Positions 16,653 through 28,137 of a stretch of 64,000 nt of DNA are shown here, piece after piece. A program made the translations under genes and the position numbers. Where the stretch lies: NCBI RefSeq assembly GCF_030419005.1, contig NZ_CP106951.1, positions 3,782,001 through 3,846,000 of the forward strand. Direction: 5' to 3'. Under the pieces are notes generated by a model, which searched no databases, had not been told where the DNA came from, and was given only the letters and a program-made list of their open reading frames with translations. The stretch comes from Eleftheria terrae (lineage in GTDB: Bacteria > Pseudomonadota > Gammaproteobacteria > Burkholderiales > Burkholderiaceae_C). Within the stretch, counting starts at the first letter, position 1. The number at the start of each line of letters is the position of its first letter.

Positions 16653-17396
16653 ATGAACCGAGTCAGCCAGTGCGGCATCGAGCGTCCCGCACCGTTCTAT
16701 TCGCTGGCGGATGGCGCCAAGGTGCGCGAGCGCCTGGACCGCTACCTGGACCAGAAGATGGCCGAATGGGCCGCCACCGTGCCCTATGCCAACCACCTGG
16801 AGAGCAAGGACCTCAACAGCGCCTGGTACCGCCGCCACACCATCGAGCATGTCTGGCGCATCCGCCTGAGCCGCGCGGCCCACTGCAAGGCGCTGCACGC
16901 CATCACCAAGATCTCGCCCGAGGCCGCCCAGCTCTATGCCGAGTACCAGGCCGAGGAGATGAACCACGACACGCTGTTCATGCAGGACTGCAAGGCCATG
17001 GGCGTGACGCAGGAGGAACTGCTGCGCACCGAGCCCTTCCTGGCCACGCGGCTGCTGCAGGGCTTCTTCTACTTCGTCTGCGAGCACGAGAGCCCGATCG
17101 GCGTGGTGGCGTCCAGCTACCTGGTCGAGTACACCACCGCCAAGCTCACGCCCAAGCAGATCACGGCGCTGAAGGAGTCGGTCGGCACCGACAAGATCAA
17201 GGGCCAGCTGGCCCACATCAACACCGACATGGGCGACGACCATGCCGGCGAGATGTGGCGCATCCTGCGCTACCTGATCCACAGCGAAGCCGATGTCGAG
17301 AAAGTGCTGCGCTACTTCGATGACATCCAGACCATCCTGGCCATGTACTTCCGCGAGCTGTACGAAGCCACGGTGGCCGAGAAGGCGGCGGCATGA
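16653..17396 (+). CDS. Haem-oxygenase-like diiron protein (iron-containing redox family)
   Basis: The 247-aa all-helical protein has the TenA/haem-oxygenase-like fold with candidate diiron ligands in EYQAEEMNHDTLF (EExxH), FVCEHESPIG, and HINTDMGDDHAGEMW. Members of the haem-oxygenase-like diiron oxidase superfamily (UndA, BesC, SznF, CADD types) carry out N-oxygenation, C-C cleavage or desaturation with O2. AAGGAGAAG about 6-15 bases before ATG 16653 fixes the start. It overlaps the ferredoxin gene by 4 bases, which suggests that the ferredoxin supplies its electrons. The reaction is unknown. Confidence 0.82.
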   Translation: MNRVSQCGIERPAPFYSLADGAKVRERLDRYLDQKMAEWAATVPYANHLESKDLNSAWYRRHTIEHVWRIRLSRAAHCKALHAITKISPEAAQLYAEYQAEEMNHDTLFMQDCKAMGVTQEELLRTEPFLATRLLQGFFYFVCEHESPIGVVASSYLVEYTTAKLTPKQITALKESVGTDKIKGQLAHINTDMGDDHAGEMWRILRYLIHSEADVEKVLRYFDDIQTILAMYFRELYEATVAEKAAA

Positions 17397-17731
17397 CGGA
17401 GGAGGGCGCGCTGCAGGAGGCCGCCGCCCTCGCACCCTCGGGGGTGCGCATGCACACGGTGCGCATCCCCGGGACCGGCGAGCAGTTCACGCTGCCGGAC
17501 GGGGCCTACCTGTCCGACGCCGCCGAGCTGGAGCTGGCGGGGCTGATCTTCGGCTGCCGGGCCGGTGCCTGCGGCATCTGCACGATCGAGATCGTGTCCG
17601 GCGGCCACAACGTCTCCCGCCAGCAGGACGGCGAGCGCAGCTTCGTCGCCTCGCTCGGCTACTCGCCCGATTCGGTGCGGCTGGCCTGCCAGTGCCAGCT
17701 GCGCGGCGATATCGAGATCCGCCAATGTTGA
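17393..17731 (+). CDS. [2Fe-2S] plant-type ferredoxin
   Basis: The 112-aa protein carries the plant-type [2Fe-2S] ligand set: [19 protein letters not shown] (C-x4-C-x2-C) and the fourth cysteine in LACQCQL. It is a small electron carrier. The start codon overlaps the stop of the diiron protein (ATGA), which argues for a dedicated redox partner made in fixed ratio. No ferredoxin reductase is encoded in the window, so a general reductase would have to serve. It is the last gene of the operon; a 133-base gap precedes metH. Confidence 0.92.
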   Translation: MTEEGALQEAAALAPSGVRMHTVRIPGTGEQFTLPDGAYLSDAAELELAGLIFGCRAGACGICTIEIVSGGHNVSRQQDGERSFVASLGYSPDSVRLACQCQLRGDIEIRQC

Positions 17732-17864
17732 GGCGGTACCCGGCGGCGGCCTTCGGTGCCGCCGCCGCACCTGCGGGCGCCAGCTGCGGAACTTGCCCCG
17801 GTTTGGCGCCGCGCGCCCGCCCCCACGCGCCGCGCGGTCAGCAGCCGGTGCCTACAATCGGCGC

Positions 17865-18914
<1,050 letters not shown>

Positions 18915-18928
18915 GGCCGGCAGCGGCA

Positions 18929-18976
18929 GCGCCGCAAGGCGGCGCTGACCAAGGCGCCGCGGGCGCGGCGCCTTGG
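18929..18976. terminator. Double hairpin between convergent metH part 1 and OmpA gene
   Basis: Two perfect stem-loops sit in 66 bases: AGCGCCGC-AAG-GCGGCGCT (18929-18947) and an 11-bp stem CAAGGCGCCGC-GGGC-GCGGCGCCTTG (18951-18976, shown in parts). They lie between two stop codons facing each other and probably serve as a two-way terminator, although neither has a T-tract. Confidence 0.6.
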
Positions 18977-18980
18977 GCGC

Positions 18981-19577
18981 TCAGCGCGCGCCCTGGGAGA
19001 TCAGCAGCTCGACGCGGCGGTTGCTCGCGCGGCCTTCGGCACTGTCGTTGCCGGCCACCGGCTCGCGCTCGCCGCGGCCTTCGGCGCTGATGCGCTCGGC
19101 GGCCACGCCCTTGGCGGCCAGGTAGTCCTTGGCCGAGGTGGCGCGCTCCAGCGAAATGCGGTCGTTGACCGCGTTGGAGCCGACGTTGTCGGTGTGGCCC
19201 ACCACATGCACCTTCACGCCCGGCACCCGGGCCAGCGGTTCGGCCACGCTGTCGAGGAACTGGCGGAAGCGCGCGTTGATCGTGGTGCGGCCGGAGTCGA
19301 AGGCGGCGTCGCCGGTGGCGCGCACCAGCAGTTCGTTGGCGGGCGTGCGGGTGATCTCGACACCGCGCCCTTGCGCCGCGCGCTGGGCGGCTTCGAACAC
19401 CGCGGCCAGAGCCGGGCTCCATGCCGGCTGGGCGGGCTGGGCCGCCGAGGCGGCCGGCTTGCTGGGCGAGCTGGCCGGGGCGCTGGGCGCCGGCGCCGGT
19501 TCGGTGGCACAGCCGGCAGCCAGGACCAGCAGGGGCAGCACGCACAGGGCTGCGCCGCGACGCGAGATTGCATTCAT
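18981..19577 (-). CDS. OmpA-family peptidoglycan-binding lipoprotein 1
   Basis: This 198-aa protein has a lipoprotein signal (MNAISRRGAALCVLPLLVLAAGC, lipobox LAAGC), an Ala/Pro/Ser-rich linker (about 24-50), and a C-terminal OmpA domain with VHVVGHTDNVGSNAVNDRIS and GRASNRRVEL, the residues that hold diaminopimelate in peptidoglycan. It would link the outer membrane to the cell wall. ATG 19577 has AAGGAGT 5-11 bases upstream. It lies downstream of a second OmpA-family gene on the same strand, and both sit between the two halves of metH. Confidence 0.9.
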   Translation of the reverse strand: MNAISRRGAALCVLPLLVLAAGCATEPAPAPSAPASSPSKPAASAAQPAQPAWSPALAAVFEAAQRAAQGRGVEITRTPANELLVRATGDAAFDSGRTTINARFRQFLDSVAEPLARVPGVKVHVVGHTDNVGSNAVNDRISLERATSAKDYLAAKGVAAERISAEGRGEREPVAGNDSAEGRASNRRVELLISQGAR

Positions 19578-19741
19578 TCCAGTACTCCTTGAATGGCGCG
19601 CGCGCCGCACCCCTTGCAGGCCGGCGGCGCCCGTGAAAAGCAATGTGCCGGAGCCCGTCTTGCGTCTCCGGCACACCGCATTTTCACATTGCGCCGCCCA
19701 TTGCGGGTCCCTCAAGAATGGGGGCCCCGCGGGCGAGGGGT

Positions 19742-20413
19742 TCAACGGGTCTGGGCGACCTGCTCGCGCTCGGCCACGTAGATCTCGACCCGGCGGTTCT
19801 GGGAGCGGCCATTGTCGCTGTCGTTGCTGGCCACCGGCTCGTGGCTGCCGCGGCCGTCGATGGCGATGCGGGCGAAGGGCACGCCGCGGGCCACCAGGTA
19901 GTCGCGCGTGCTGGCTGCGCGCTCCATCGACAGGCGGTTGTTGATGCTGTCGTTGCCGGTGTTGTCGGTGTGGCCGATGATGCGGATCTCGGTCGCGCTG
20001 TTCTCGCGCATGCTGGTGGCGAACTTGTCGAGCACGGTGGACAGTTGCGGCTTCACCGCCGCGCGGCCGGTGTCGAAGCCCGCGTCGCTCGGGATCTGGA
20101 CCTTGATCTGGTTGTCGCTGGTGCGGGCCACATCGATGCCGGTGCCGGCGGTGGCCTGGTCCATCTTGGCCTTCTGCTCTTCCATGCGCTTGGACCAGAT
20201 GTAGCCGCCGAGCGCCCCGACCGCCGCACCGGCAGCCGCGCCGGTGGCCGCGCTCTTGCCCTTGTTGCCGCCGGCAGTGACGGCACCGAGCACCGCGCCG
20301 GCAGCCGCGCCGATGCCGGCGCCCTTGGCCGTGTTGCTCTGCGTCTCGGACATGTTGGCGCAGCCGCTGGCGAGGACGGCGATGGCGCAGAGCGAGAGGA
20401 TGGTACGTTTCAC
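19742..20413 (-). CDS. OmpA-family lipoprotein 2 with glycine-zipper segment
   Basis: The 223-aa protein has lipoprotein signal VKRTILSLCAIAVLASGC, then a Gly/Ala-rich glycine-zipper stretch (GAGIGAAAGAVLGAVTAGG, about 32-50, and a second one to about 75), then an OmpA domain with IRIIGHTDNTGNDS and GRSQNRRVEIYV. This layout matches YiaD/Pal-like outer-membrane proteins. The GTG at 20413 is chosen because AAGGAG lies 7 bases upstream and it puts the lipobox at the right place; an ATG upstream would add a hydrophilic leader before the signal. It is divergent from metH part 2. Confidence 0.88.
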   Translation of the reverse strand: MKRTILSLCAIAVLASGCANMSETQSNTAKGAGIGAAAGAVLGAVTAGGNKGKSAATGAAAGAAVGALGGYIWSKRMEEQKAKMDQATAGTGIDVARTSDNQIKVQIPSDAGFDTGRAAVKPQLSTVLDKFATSMRENSATEIRIIGHTDNTGNDSINNRLSMERAASTRDYLVARGVPFARIAIDGRGSHEPVASNDSDNGRSQNRRVEIYVAEREQVAQTR

Positions 20414-20693
20414 GTTGGGCTCCTTCTTCTGTTGGACAGCTGCCCGCATTGCAATCGATGCGCCCGCAGGGGGCAACGCCGGCCGAGTGAAACCTGTAAC
20501 AGGGCGCCGGGGCTGCTCGGTGTGCTGTCGTCTGTCGAGTGTGGGCGCGCACTCCGGGGTGTCCGTGCGGCTTGCGACCGCTCCGGCGCCGTCCTGATCA
20601 CGCGCCTGCCTGCATGGAAAGACTGCCGCAGCGGTGCGGAAGTTCCTGCGTCACCGCCGCTCATTCCCTGATGCTGTCGGGACAGGGCTGGCA

Positions 20694-20699
20694 TAAAAT
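20694..20699 (+). promoter_or_regulatory. Putative -10 of metH part 2 promoter
   Basis: TAAAAT (in GGCATAAAATCGG) lies about 6 bases upstream of the first base of the SAH riboswitch P1 stem at 20705, the place expected for the start of a riboswitch transcript. No good -35 hexamer is seen. Confidence 0.5.
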
Positions 20700-20704
20700 C
20701 GGCA

Positions 20705-20778
20705 GTTCCAAGGAGCGTTGCAGCGCGGCCGCAATCCGGCGCGTCAGGCTTGGAACTTCACATCGCAACGACGCTCAC
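20705..20778 (+). promoter_or_regulatory. S-adenosylhomocysteine (SAH) riboswitch
   Basis: The 5' leader of metH part 2 matches the SAH riboswitch: P1 is a perfect 8-bp helix, GTTCCAAG (20705-20712) with CTTGGAAC (20749-20756). The conserved core reads AAGGAGCGTTGCAGC and GGCGCGTCAGGCTTGG, and GAGCGT (20713-20718) can pair with downstream ACGCTC (20771-20776), within AACGACGCTCACC. Bound SAH is known to turn on such genes, so metH should be induced when SAH builds up and methyl-group recycling is needed. The start codon is 47 bases further on. Recognition rests on consensus bases and pairing; no covariance model was run. Confidence 0.9.
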
Positions 20779-20824
20779 CCGCGCCACGGGTGAGCCGTGG
20801 CCGGCCCAACCTAGCCGCTGCGCC

Positions 20825-23578
<2,754 letters not shown>

Positions 23579-23852
23579 GCCCAGCGCACCGGGGCGAGCC
23601 GGCGGCCGGCGTGGGGCTGAACATGGATTTGGTTACATAAGCGACAAAATTTCACGCTAACGCGACCGAAGCCGGCCCTCACAAGGACCGGCTCCGGCGC
23701 GCGCGGAGTGACAGGCTTTGGCCGCTGTGGCGCTTTTCCTGCCTGCGGCGGGTTCTTTCGTGCGGTATTGCCGCTTCCGCCGTGTGGCCTGGAAGCTGCT
23801 TTTTTCCTCCCGCGCCTCGCGCGTCCACGACAAGAACTGCTGGAGGATCCCC

Positions 23853-25637
23853 TTGAGACCGTACCGCTCCGCCTGGCCGGCGCTGCGCCCTGCGCGCCTG
23901 TTGTCTGCCGCCACCCTGGCCCTGCTGCTGGCTGCCTGCGGCGGCGGCAGCAGCGACGACAACGACAGCCAAGGGGACACCGCCGTCCCCGCAGCCGCCC
24001 GGCCGGCCACCCGCACCGATGCCGCCCGCTTCCTGACGCAGGCCACCTTCGGGCCGACCGAGCGGGAGGTCGATGCCCTGATGGCGACCAGCTACAGCCG
24101 CTGGATCGACCAGCAGTTCCAGCGTGGCGGCGGCTCGGTGCACCGGGCCTACTGGGACGCGGCCGACGCCGCGATCAAGGCGGGTGACCCGCAACGCAAT
24201 GCCGGGCAGCGCGAGGTGCTGGACACCTTCTGGCGCAGCGCGGTGGCGGGCGACGACCAGCTGCGCCAGCGGGTCGCGTATGCGCTGTCCCAGATCTTCG
24301 TGATCTCGATGGCCGACGGCAATGTGAGCGACCGCCCTCGCGGCGTGGCCGGCTACATGGACACGCTGGCCGACCATGCCTTCGGCAACTACCGCGACCT
24401 GCTCGAAGCCGTGGCGCGCCACCCGATGATGGGTGTGTACCTGTCGCACCTGCGCAACCAGAAGGAAGACCCTGCCACCGGGCGCGTGCCCGACCAGAAT
24501 TTCGCCCGCGAGGTGATGCAGCTGTTCTCGATCGGCCTGAACCAGCTCAACCCCGATGGCAGCGTGAAGCTGGACGGCCGCGGCCAGCCGCTGGAGAGCT
24601 ACGGTGCCGACGACATCGTCGGCCTGTCGCATGTCTTCACCGGCTTCAGCTGGTACAGCACCGGCAGCGCCGACGCCTGCTTCTACGGCTGGTCGCAATG
24701 CCTCGACCCTGATCGCTTCTGGCGGCCCATGAGCGGCTATGCCAAGTTCCACTCGTCGCAGGAGAAGAAGTTCCTCGGCCGCACGGTGCCCAAGGGCACC
24801 GGTCCCGAGGAGAGCCTGGACGCCGCGCTCGACGCGCTCTTCATGCACCCCAATGTCGGGCCCTTCATCGGCAAGCAGCTGATCCAGCGGCTGGTCACCA
24901 GCAACCCCAGCCCGCAGTACGTGGCCCGCGTCTCGGCCGCTTTCAACAACAATGGCGCCGGCGTGCGGGGCGACATGCGCGCGGTGATCCGCGCCATCCT
25001 GCTCGACCCCGAGGCGCGCGACGCCGAGCGGGCCAAGGCGCCCGGCTATGGCAAGCTGCGTGAGCCGGTGCTGCGCCTGTCGGCCTTCCTGCGCGCCTTC
25101 GGCGCCCGTTCCGCCAGCGGCAGCTACCTGGTGGGCAGCACCGACGATCCTGGCCGGTCGCTGGGGCAGACGCCGATGCGCTCGCCCTCGGTGTTCAACT
25201 TCTACCGTCCCGGCTATGTGCCGCCGAACACCGCGCTCGCCACGGCCGGCCTGGTGGCCCCGGAGATGCAGATCACCCACGAGACCACGGTGGCCGGCTA
25301 TGCCAACTACATCCGCGAGGCGGTGGTGCGCGGCGTGGGCCAGAACGGGGTCGACTACACCGCGAAGGAGCGCGACCTGCAGCTGGACTACAGCGGCGAG
25401 CGGGCCCTGGTGGAGCAGCCCGAGCAACTGGTGGAGCGCATGAACCAGCGGCTGCTGAACGGGCAGATGTCCACAGCGCTGCGCAGCGAGTTGCGCACGG
25501 CGGTCGACAGCATCGTCATTCCGGCGCGCAAGCCCAACGGCAGCAACGACAGCACCATCGAGCAGGCCAAGGCCAACCGCCTGTACACGGCGGTCTACCT
25601 GACGCTGCTGTCGCCCGAGTTCATCGTCCAGAAGTAA
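23853..25637 (+). CDS. DUF1800 domain lipoprotein
   Basis: The 594-aa protein begins at a TTG codon: GGAGGA lies 5 bases upstream and the resulting N-terminus is a proper lipoprotein signal (LRPARLLSAATLALLLAAC, lipobox LLAAC) followed by a Gly/Ser/Asp linker. The DUF1800 domain starts at ARFLTQATFGPTEREV and includes NFAREVMQLFSIGLNQLNP and RSPSVFNFYRPGYVPP. DUF1800 proteins are secreted, of unknown function, and nearly always paired with a DUF1501 gene, as here (14 bases downstream). The pair is suspected of acting on sulphated or complex polymers at the surface; that is unproven. Confidence 0.85.
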   Translation: MRPYRSAWPALRPARLLSAATLALLLAACGGGSSDDNDSQGDTAVPAAARPATRTDAARFLTQATFGPTEREVDALMATSYSRWIDQQFQRGGGSVHRAYWDAADAAIKAGDPQRNAGQREVLDTFWRSAVAGDDQLRQRVAYALSQIFVISMADGNVSDRPRGVAGYMDTLADHAFGNYRDLLEAVARHPMMGVYLSHLRNQKEDPATGRVPDQNFAREVMQLFSIGLNQLNPDGSVKLDGRGQPLESYGADDIVGLSHVFTGFSWYSTGSADACFYGWSQCLDPDRFWRPMSGYAKFHSSQEKKFLGRTVPKGTGPEESLDAALDALFMHPNVGPFIGKQLIQRLVTSNPSPQYVARVSAAFNNNGAGVRGDMRAVIRAILLDPEARDAERAKAPGYGKLREPVLRLSAFLRAFGARSASGSYLVGSTDDPGRSLGQTPMRSPSVFNFYRPGYVPPNTALATAGLVAPEMQITHETTVAGYANYIREAVVRGVGQNGVDYTAKERDLQLDYSGERALVEQPEQLVERMNQRLLNGQMSTALRSELRTAVDSIVIPARKPNGSNDSTIEQAKANRLYTAVYLTLLSPEFIVQK

Positions 25638-25651
25638 AGCCGAGGTCCCGC

Positions 25652-27193
25652 ATGACGCACTCACACGCTTCCCGCCGGGAGTTCCTGCGCCGCGCTGGCG
25701 CGCTGTCGCTGCTCGGCACCTCGGCCGCGCCGTTCGCCCTCAATCTCGCGACGATCGGTGCGGCAGCCGCACAGTCGGCGCCGAGCGACTACAAGGCCCT
25801 GGTCTGCCTGTTCCTGTTTGGTGGCAACGACACCTACAACACGGTGCTGGCCACCGACGCCGCGTCCTGGGAGAACTACCGCCAGGTGCGCCAGGGCGGG
25901 GCCGACGCCATCGCGCTGCTGGCGCCCGGGGTTGCTGCCGATGCGGCAGCCGCGGCCGCGTCGCCCGCCCGGCTGGGCGGCGTGCTGCCGCTCAACCCGG
26001 CCACGGCCCAGGCCGGCCGCAGCTTCGCCCTGCATCCCCTGCTGGGGGGCATGCAGGGCCTGTTCAATACCCACAAGCGCCTGGCCGTGGTGGCCAACGT
26101 CGGCCCGCTGCTGGCGCCCACCACCAAGGCGCAGTACGCGACGTCCAGCCATCCCAAGCCGCCCAAGCTGTATTCGCACAACGACCAGCAGTCCACCTGG
26201 CAGGCCTTTGCGCCGGAGGGGGCCAAGGCCGGCTGGGGCGGCCGCATGGCCGACCTGCTGCGCTCCGGCAATGGCAGCAACACCCTGTTCAGCAGCATTT
26301 CGGCCTATGGCAATGCGGTGTGGCTGTCGGGCGAGCAGGTGGAGCAGTACCAGGTGGGCAGCAACGGCGCCATCCTGTTGGGGGTCGACAGCCAGCGCCG
26401 GCTGTTTGGCTCGTCCACCGTCGCGGCCTCGATGGAGCGCATTGCCGCCACCGCGCGCTCCGGCAACCTGCTGGAGGCGGCCTATGTCGAGACCACCCGC
26501 CGGTCGATCGAGGCCGAGCGTGCGTTGGGCAGCGCGCTGGGCAGCCTGGCGCCGCCCTTCGGCAGCGCCGGCGTCACCAATCCGCAGAACGATCCGCTGC
26601 TGCAATACGACAGCCCGGTGACGGGCGCCAAGGGCTTCAACGGCCTGGCCCAGCAGCTGCAGGTGGTGGCCCGCATGGTGGCGGCCGCCGGCTCGCTGGG
26701 CGTGCGCCGCCAGGTGTTCTTCGTCGGCCTGGGGGGCTTCGACACCCACGACTTCCAGAACCGCAACCATGCCGATGCCATGGCCCGGCTGTCGCATGCG
26801 CTGGGCTATTTCGACACCGTGCTGAGCGCCATCGGCGCGCAGGACAAGGTCACCACCTTCACCGCCTCCGACTTCGGGCGCACCTTCACCAGCAATGGCG
26901 ACGGCACCGATCACGGCTGGGGCGGCCATCATTTCGTGATGGGTGGCGCCGTGCGCGGCGGCGACCTCTATGGCCGCTTCCCCGCCTACGGCCAGAGCAC
27001 CGGCAAGGGCGATTTCACGAGCCCCAACCAGATCGGCAGCAACGGCGCGCTGTTGCCGGAGATCTCGGTGGACCAGTACGCCGCCACGATGGGCCAGTGG
27101 TTCGGCCTGAGCGCCTCTCAGCTGCTGGAGGTCCTGCCCAATCTGCGCAACTTCGACGCCTCGCAGCGCAACCTGGGCTTCATGCGCGCCTGA
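25652..27193 (+). CDS. DUF1501 family protein with Tat signal
   Basis: The 513-aa protein opens with a twin-arginine signal (SRREFLRRAGALSLLG) and an Ala-rich h-region ending near AAAAQS, so it is exported folded. The DUF1501 domain, related to sulfatase/alkaline-phosphatase folds, begins KALVCLFLFGGNDTYNTV and includes FVGLGGFDTHDFQNRNHADAM and SDFGRTFTSNGDGTDHGWGGH, which contain likely metal ligands (D, H). It forms a two-gene operon with the DUF1800 gene. Substrate unknown. Confidence 0.86.
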   Translation: MTHSHASRREFLRRAGALSLLGTSAAPFALNLATIGAAAAQSAPSDYKALVCLFLFGGNDTYNTVLATDAASWENYRQVRQGGADAIALLAPGVAADAAAAAASPARLGGVLPLNPATAQAGRSFALHPLLGGMQGLFNTHKRLAVVANVGPLLAPTTKAQYATSSHPKPPKLYSHNDQQSTWQAFAPEGAKAGWGGRMADLLRSGNGSNTLFSSISAYGNAVWLSGEQVEQYQVGSNGAILLGVDSQRRLFGSSTVAASMERIAATARSGNLLEAAYVETTRRSIEAERALGSALGSLAPPFGSAGVTNPQNDPLLQYDSPVTGAKGFNGLAQQLQVVARMVAAAGSLGVRRQVFFVGLGGFDTHDFQNRNHADAMARLSHALGYFDTVLSAIGAQDKVTTFTASDFGRTFTSNGDGTDHGWGGHHFVMGGAVRGGDLYGRFPAYGQSTGKGDFTSPNQIGSNGALLPEISVDQYAATMGQWFGLSASQLLEVLPNLRNFDASQRNLGFMRA

Positions 27194-27322
27194 GCCAGGC
27201 CGGCCCGCTGCACGGCGGGCCGCCTGCTGGCCGGGCCTGAAGAGGGCGTCCGGCGTTCCGGCGGGCACAGGCGCCCGGCGGCGTCGCACCGGTGCCGGCC
27301 CGCACACCGCACTGCCGGCCCC

Positions 27323-27351
27323 GGGCTGGGCTGGGCTGGGCTGGGCTGGGG
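27323..27351. repeat. (GGGCT)n tandem repeat, potential G-quadruplex
   Basis: Five consecutive GGGCT units followed by GGGG give six runs of three or more G, each separated by CT, on the forward strand. It lies between the convergent DUF1501 and TetR genes and only 12 bases past the TetR stop. Such a pattern folds readily into a G-quadruplex and is prone to slippage. Confidence 0.85.
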
Positions 27352-27362
27352 CGCCAGCGGCC

Positions 27363-27992
27363 TCAGGCGGTCGCCGCCACCCGCATGCCGTCCACATGGG
27401 CGCCGATGACGCCCTTCAACTCGCTGCCCTTCTGCAGCACCGGCATGCCCAGCAGGCGCAGCCGCAGCAAGCCGGTCAGGAAGATCAAGGTCTCGAGGGC
27501 GGCCCGCCGGGGTGCCAGCCCGGCCCGCAGCTGGCCGTCGCGCTGCGCCGCCTGGTAGGCTTGCTGCAGCTTGGCGAGGCACTCCTCGCTGTGCTCGATG
27601 TAGTCGGCCAGGTCGCGCTGCATCTCGCCGACAAATTCACACTTGAAGTTCAGGATCTCCATCGTGCAGCGCAGGCCGCCGTCTTCGCTGAGCGCGTCGA
27701 CCAACTGCTGCAGGAAGTTGCGCACGCGCTCCAGTGGGTCGGCCTCGGGGTCGAGCAGCAGGGCATAGTCCATCCGGTCCACCAGTGCGATCGTGACCTC
27801 GTCGCACATCGCCTTGAACAGCTCTTCCTTGTTGGCGAAATGCCAATAGATGGCGCCACGTGTCAGGCCCGCTGCCTGGGCGATATGCTCCAGGCTGGTG
27901 TTGCCGACGCCACGCAGGTGGAAGGTCGCACGGGCGGCGTCTAGGATCTGGCGGCGAGTCTGTTCAGCTTCCTCTTTGGTCCGGCGCACCAT
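27363..27992 (-). CDS. TetR/AcrR family repressor of the RND pump
   Basis: The 209-aa protein has a TetR N-terminal helix-turn-helix (about 10-56: FHLRGVGNTSLEHIAQAAG, LTRGAIYWHFANKEELF) and a C-terminal TetR_C_2 (AcrR/TtgR-type) ligand domain. It is divergent from the adaptor gene of the adjacent efflux operon with 145 bases between starts, and a palindrome like the E. coli AcrR operator lies in that gap, so it most likely represses the pump and itself until a drug or metabolite binds. Confidence 0.92.
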   Translation of the reverse strand: MVRRTKEEAEQTRRQILDAARATFHLRGVGNTSLEHIAQAAGLTRGAIYWHFANKEELFKAMCDEVTIALVDRMDYALLLDPEADPLERVRNFLQQLVDALSEDGGLRCTMEILNFKCEFVGEMQRDLADYIEHSEECLAKLQQAYQAAQRDGQLRAGLAPRRAALETLIFLTGLLRLRLLGMPVLQKGSELKGVIGAHVDGMRVAATA

Positions 27993-28017
27993 GGCGGTAC
28001 TTCACCTCGTCTTCATA

Positions 28018-28041
28018 CATACATACAAGAATGTATGTATG
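28018..28041. promoter_or_regulatory. AcrR/TtgR-type operator
   Basis: CATACATACA and TGTATGTATG form a perfect 10-bp inverted repeat around a 4-base spacer AGAA. E. coli AcrR binds the closely similar TACATACAT...ATGTATGTA. The right arm overlaps TATGAT (28038-28043), a likely -10 for the adaptor gene, so binding would block transcription. It is 26 bases from the tetR start and 97 from the adaptor start. Confidence 0.85.
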
Positions 28042-28137
28042 ATAGTCGTATCTCGCCATTGGTTCCCTGGCGTTTTCCTCAGTCCCCCGACCTTCTTGCC
28101 CCAGCGCAAGAGGGCGCTTCCTTATCTGGACTCATTC

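Noticed and set aside
9387..17731. Nikkomycin/polyoxin-type nucleoside pathway as an identification
   Set aside because: Shares enolpyruvyl-transferase-like, aminotransferase, oxygenase and ATP-grasp functions but lacks the radical SAM and other defining genes; kept only as an analogy.
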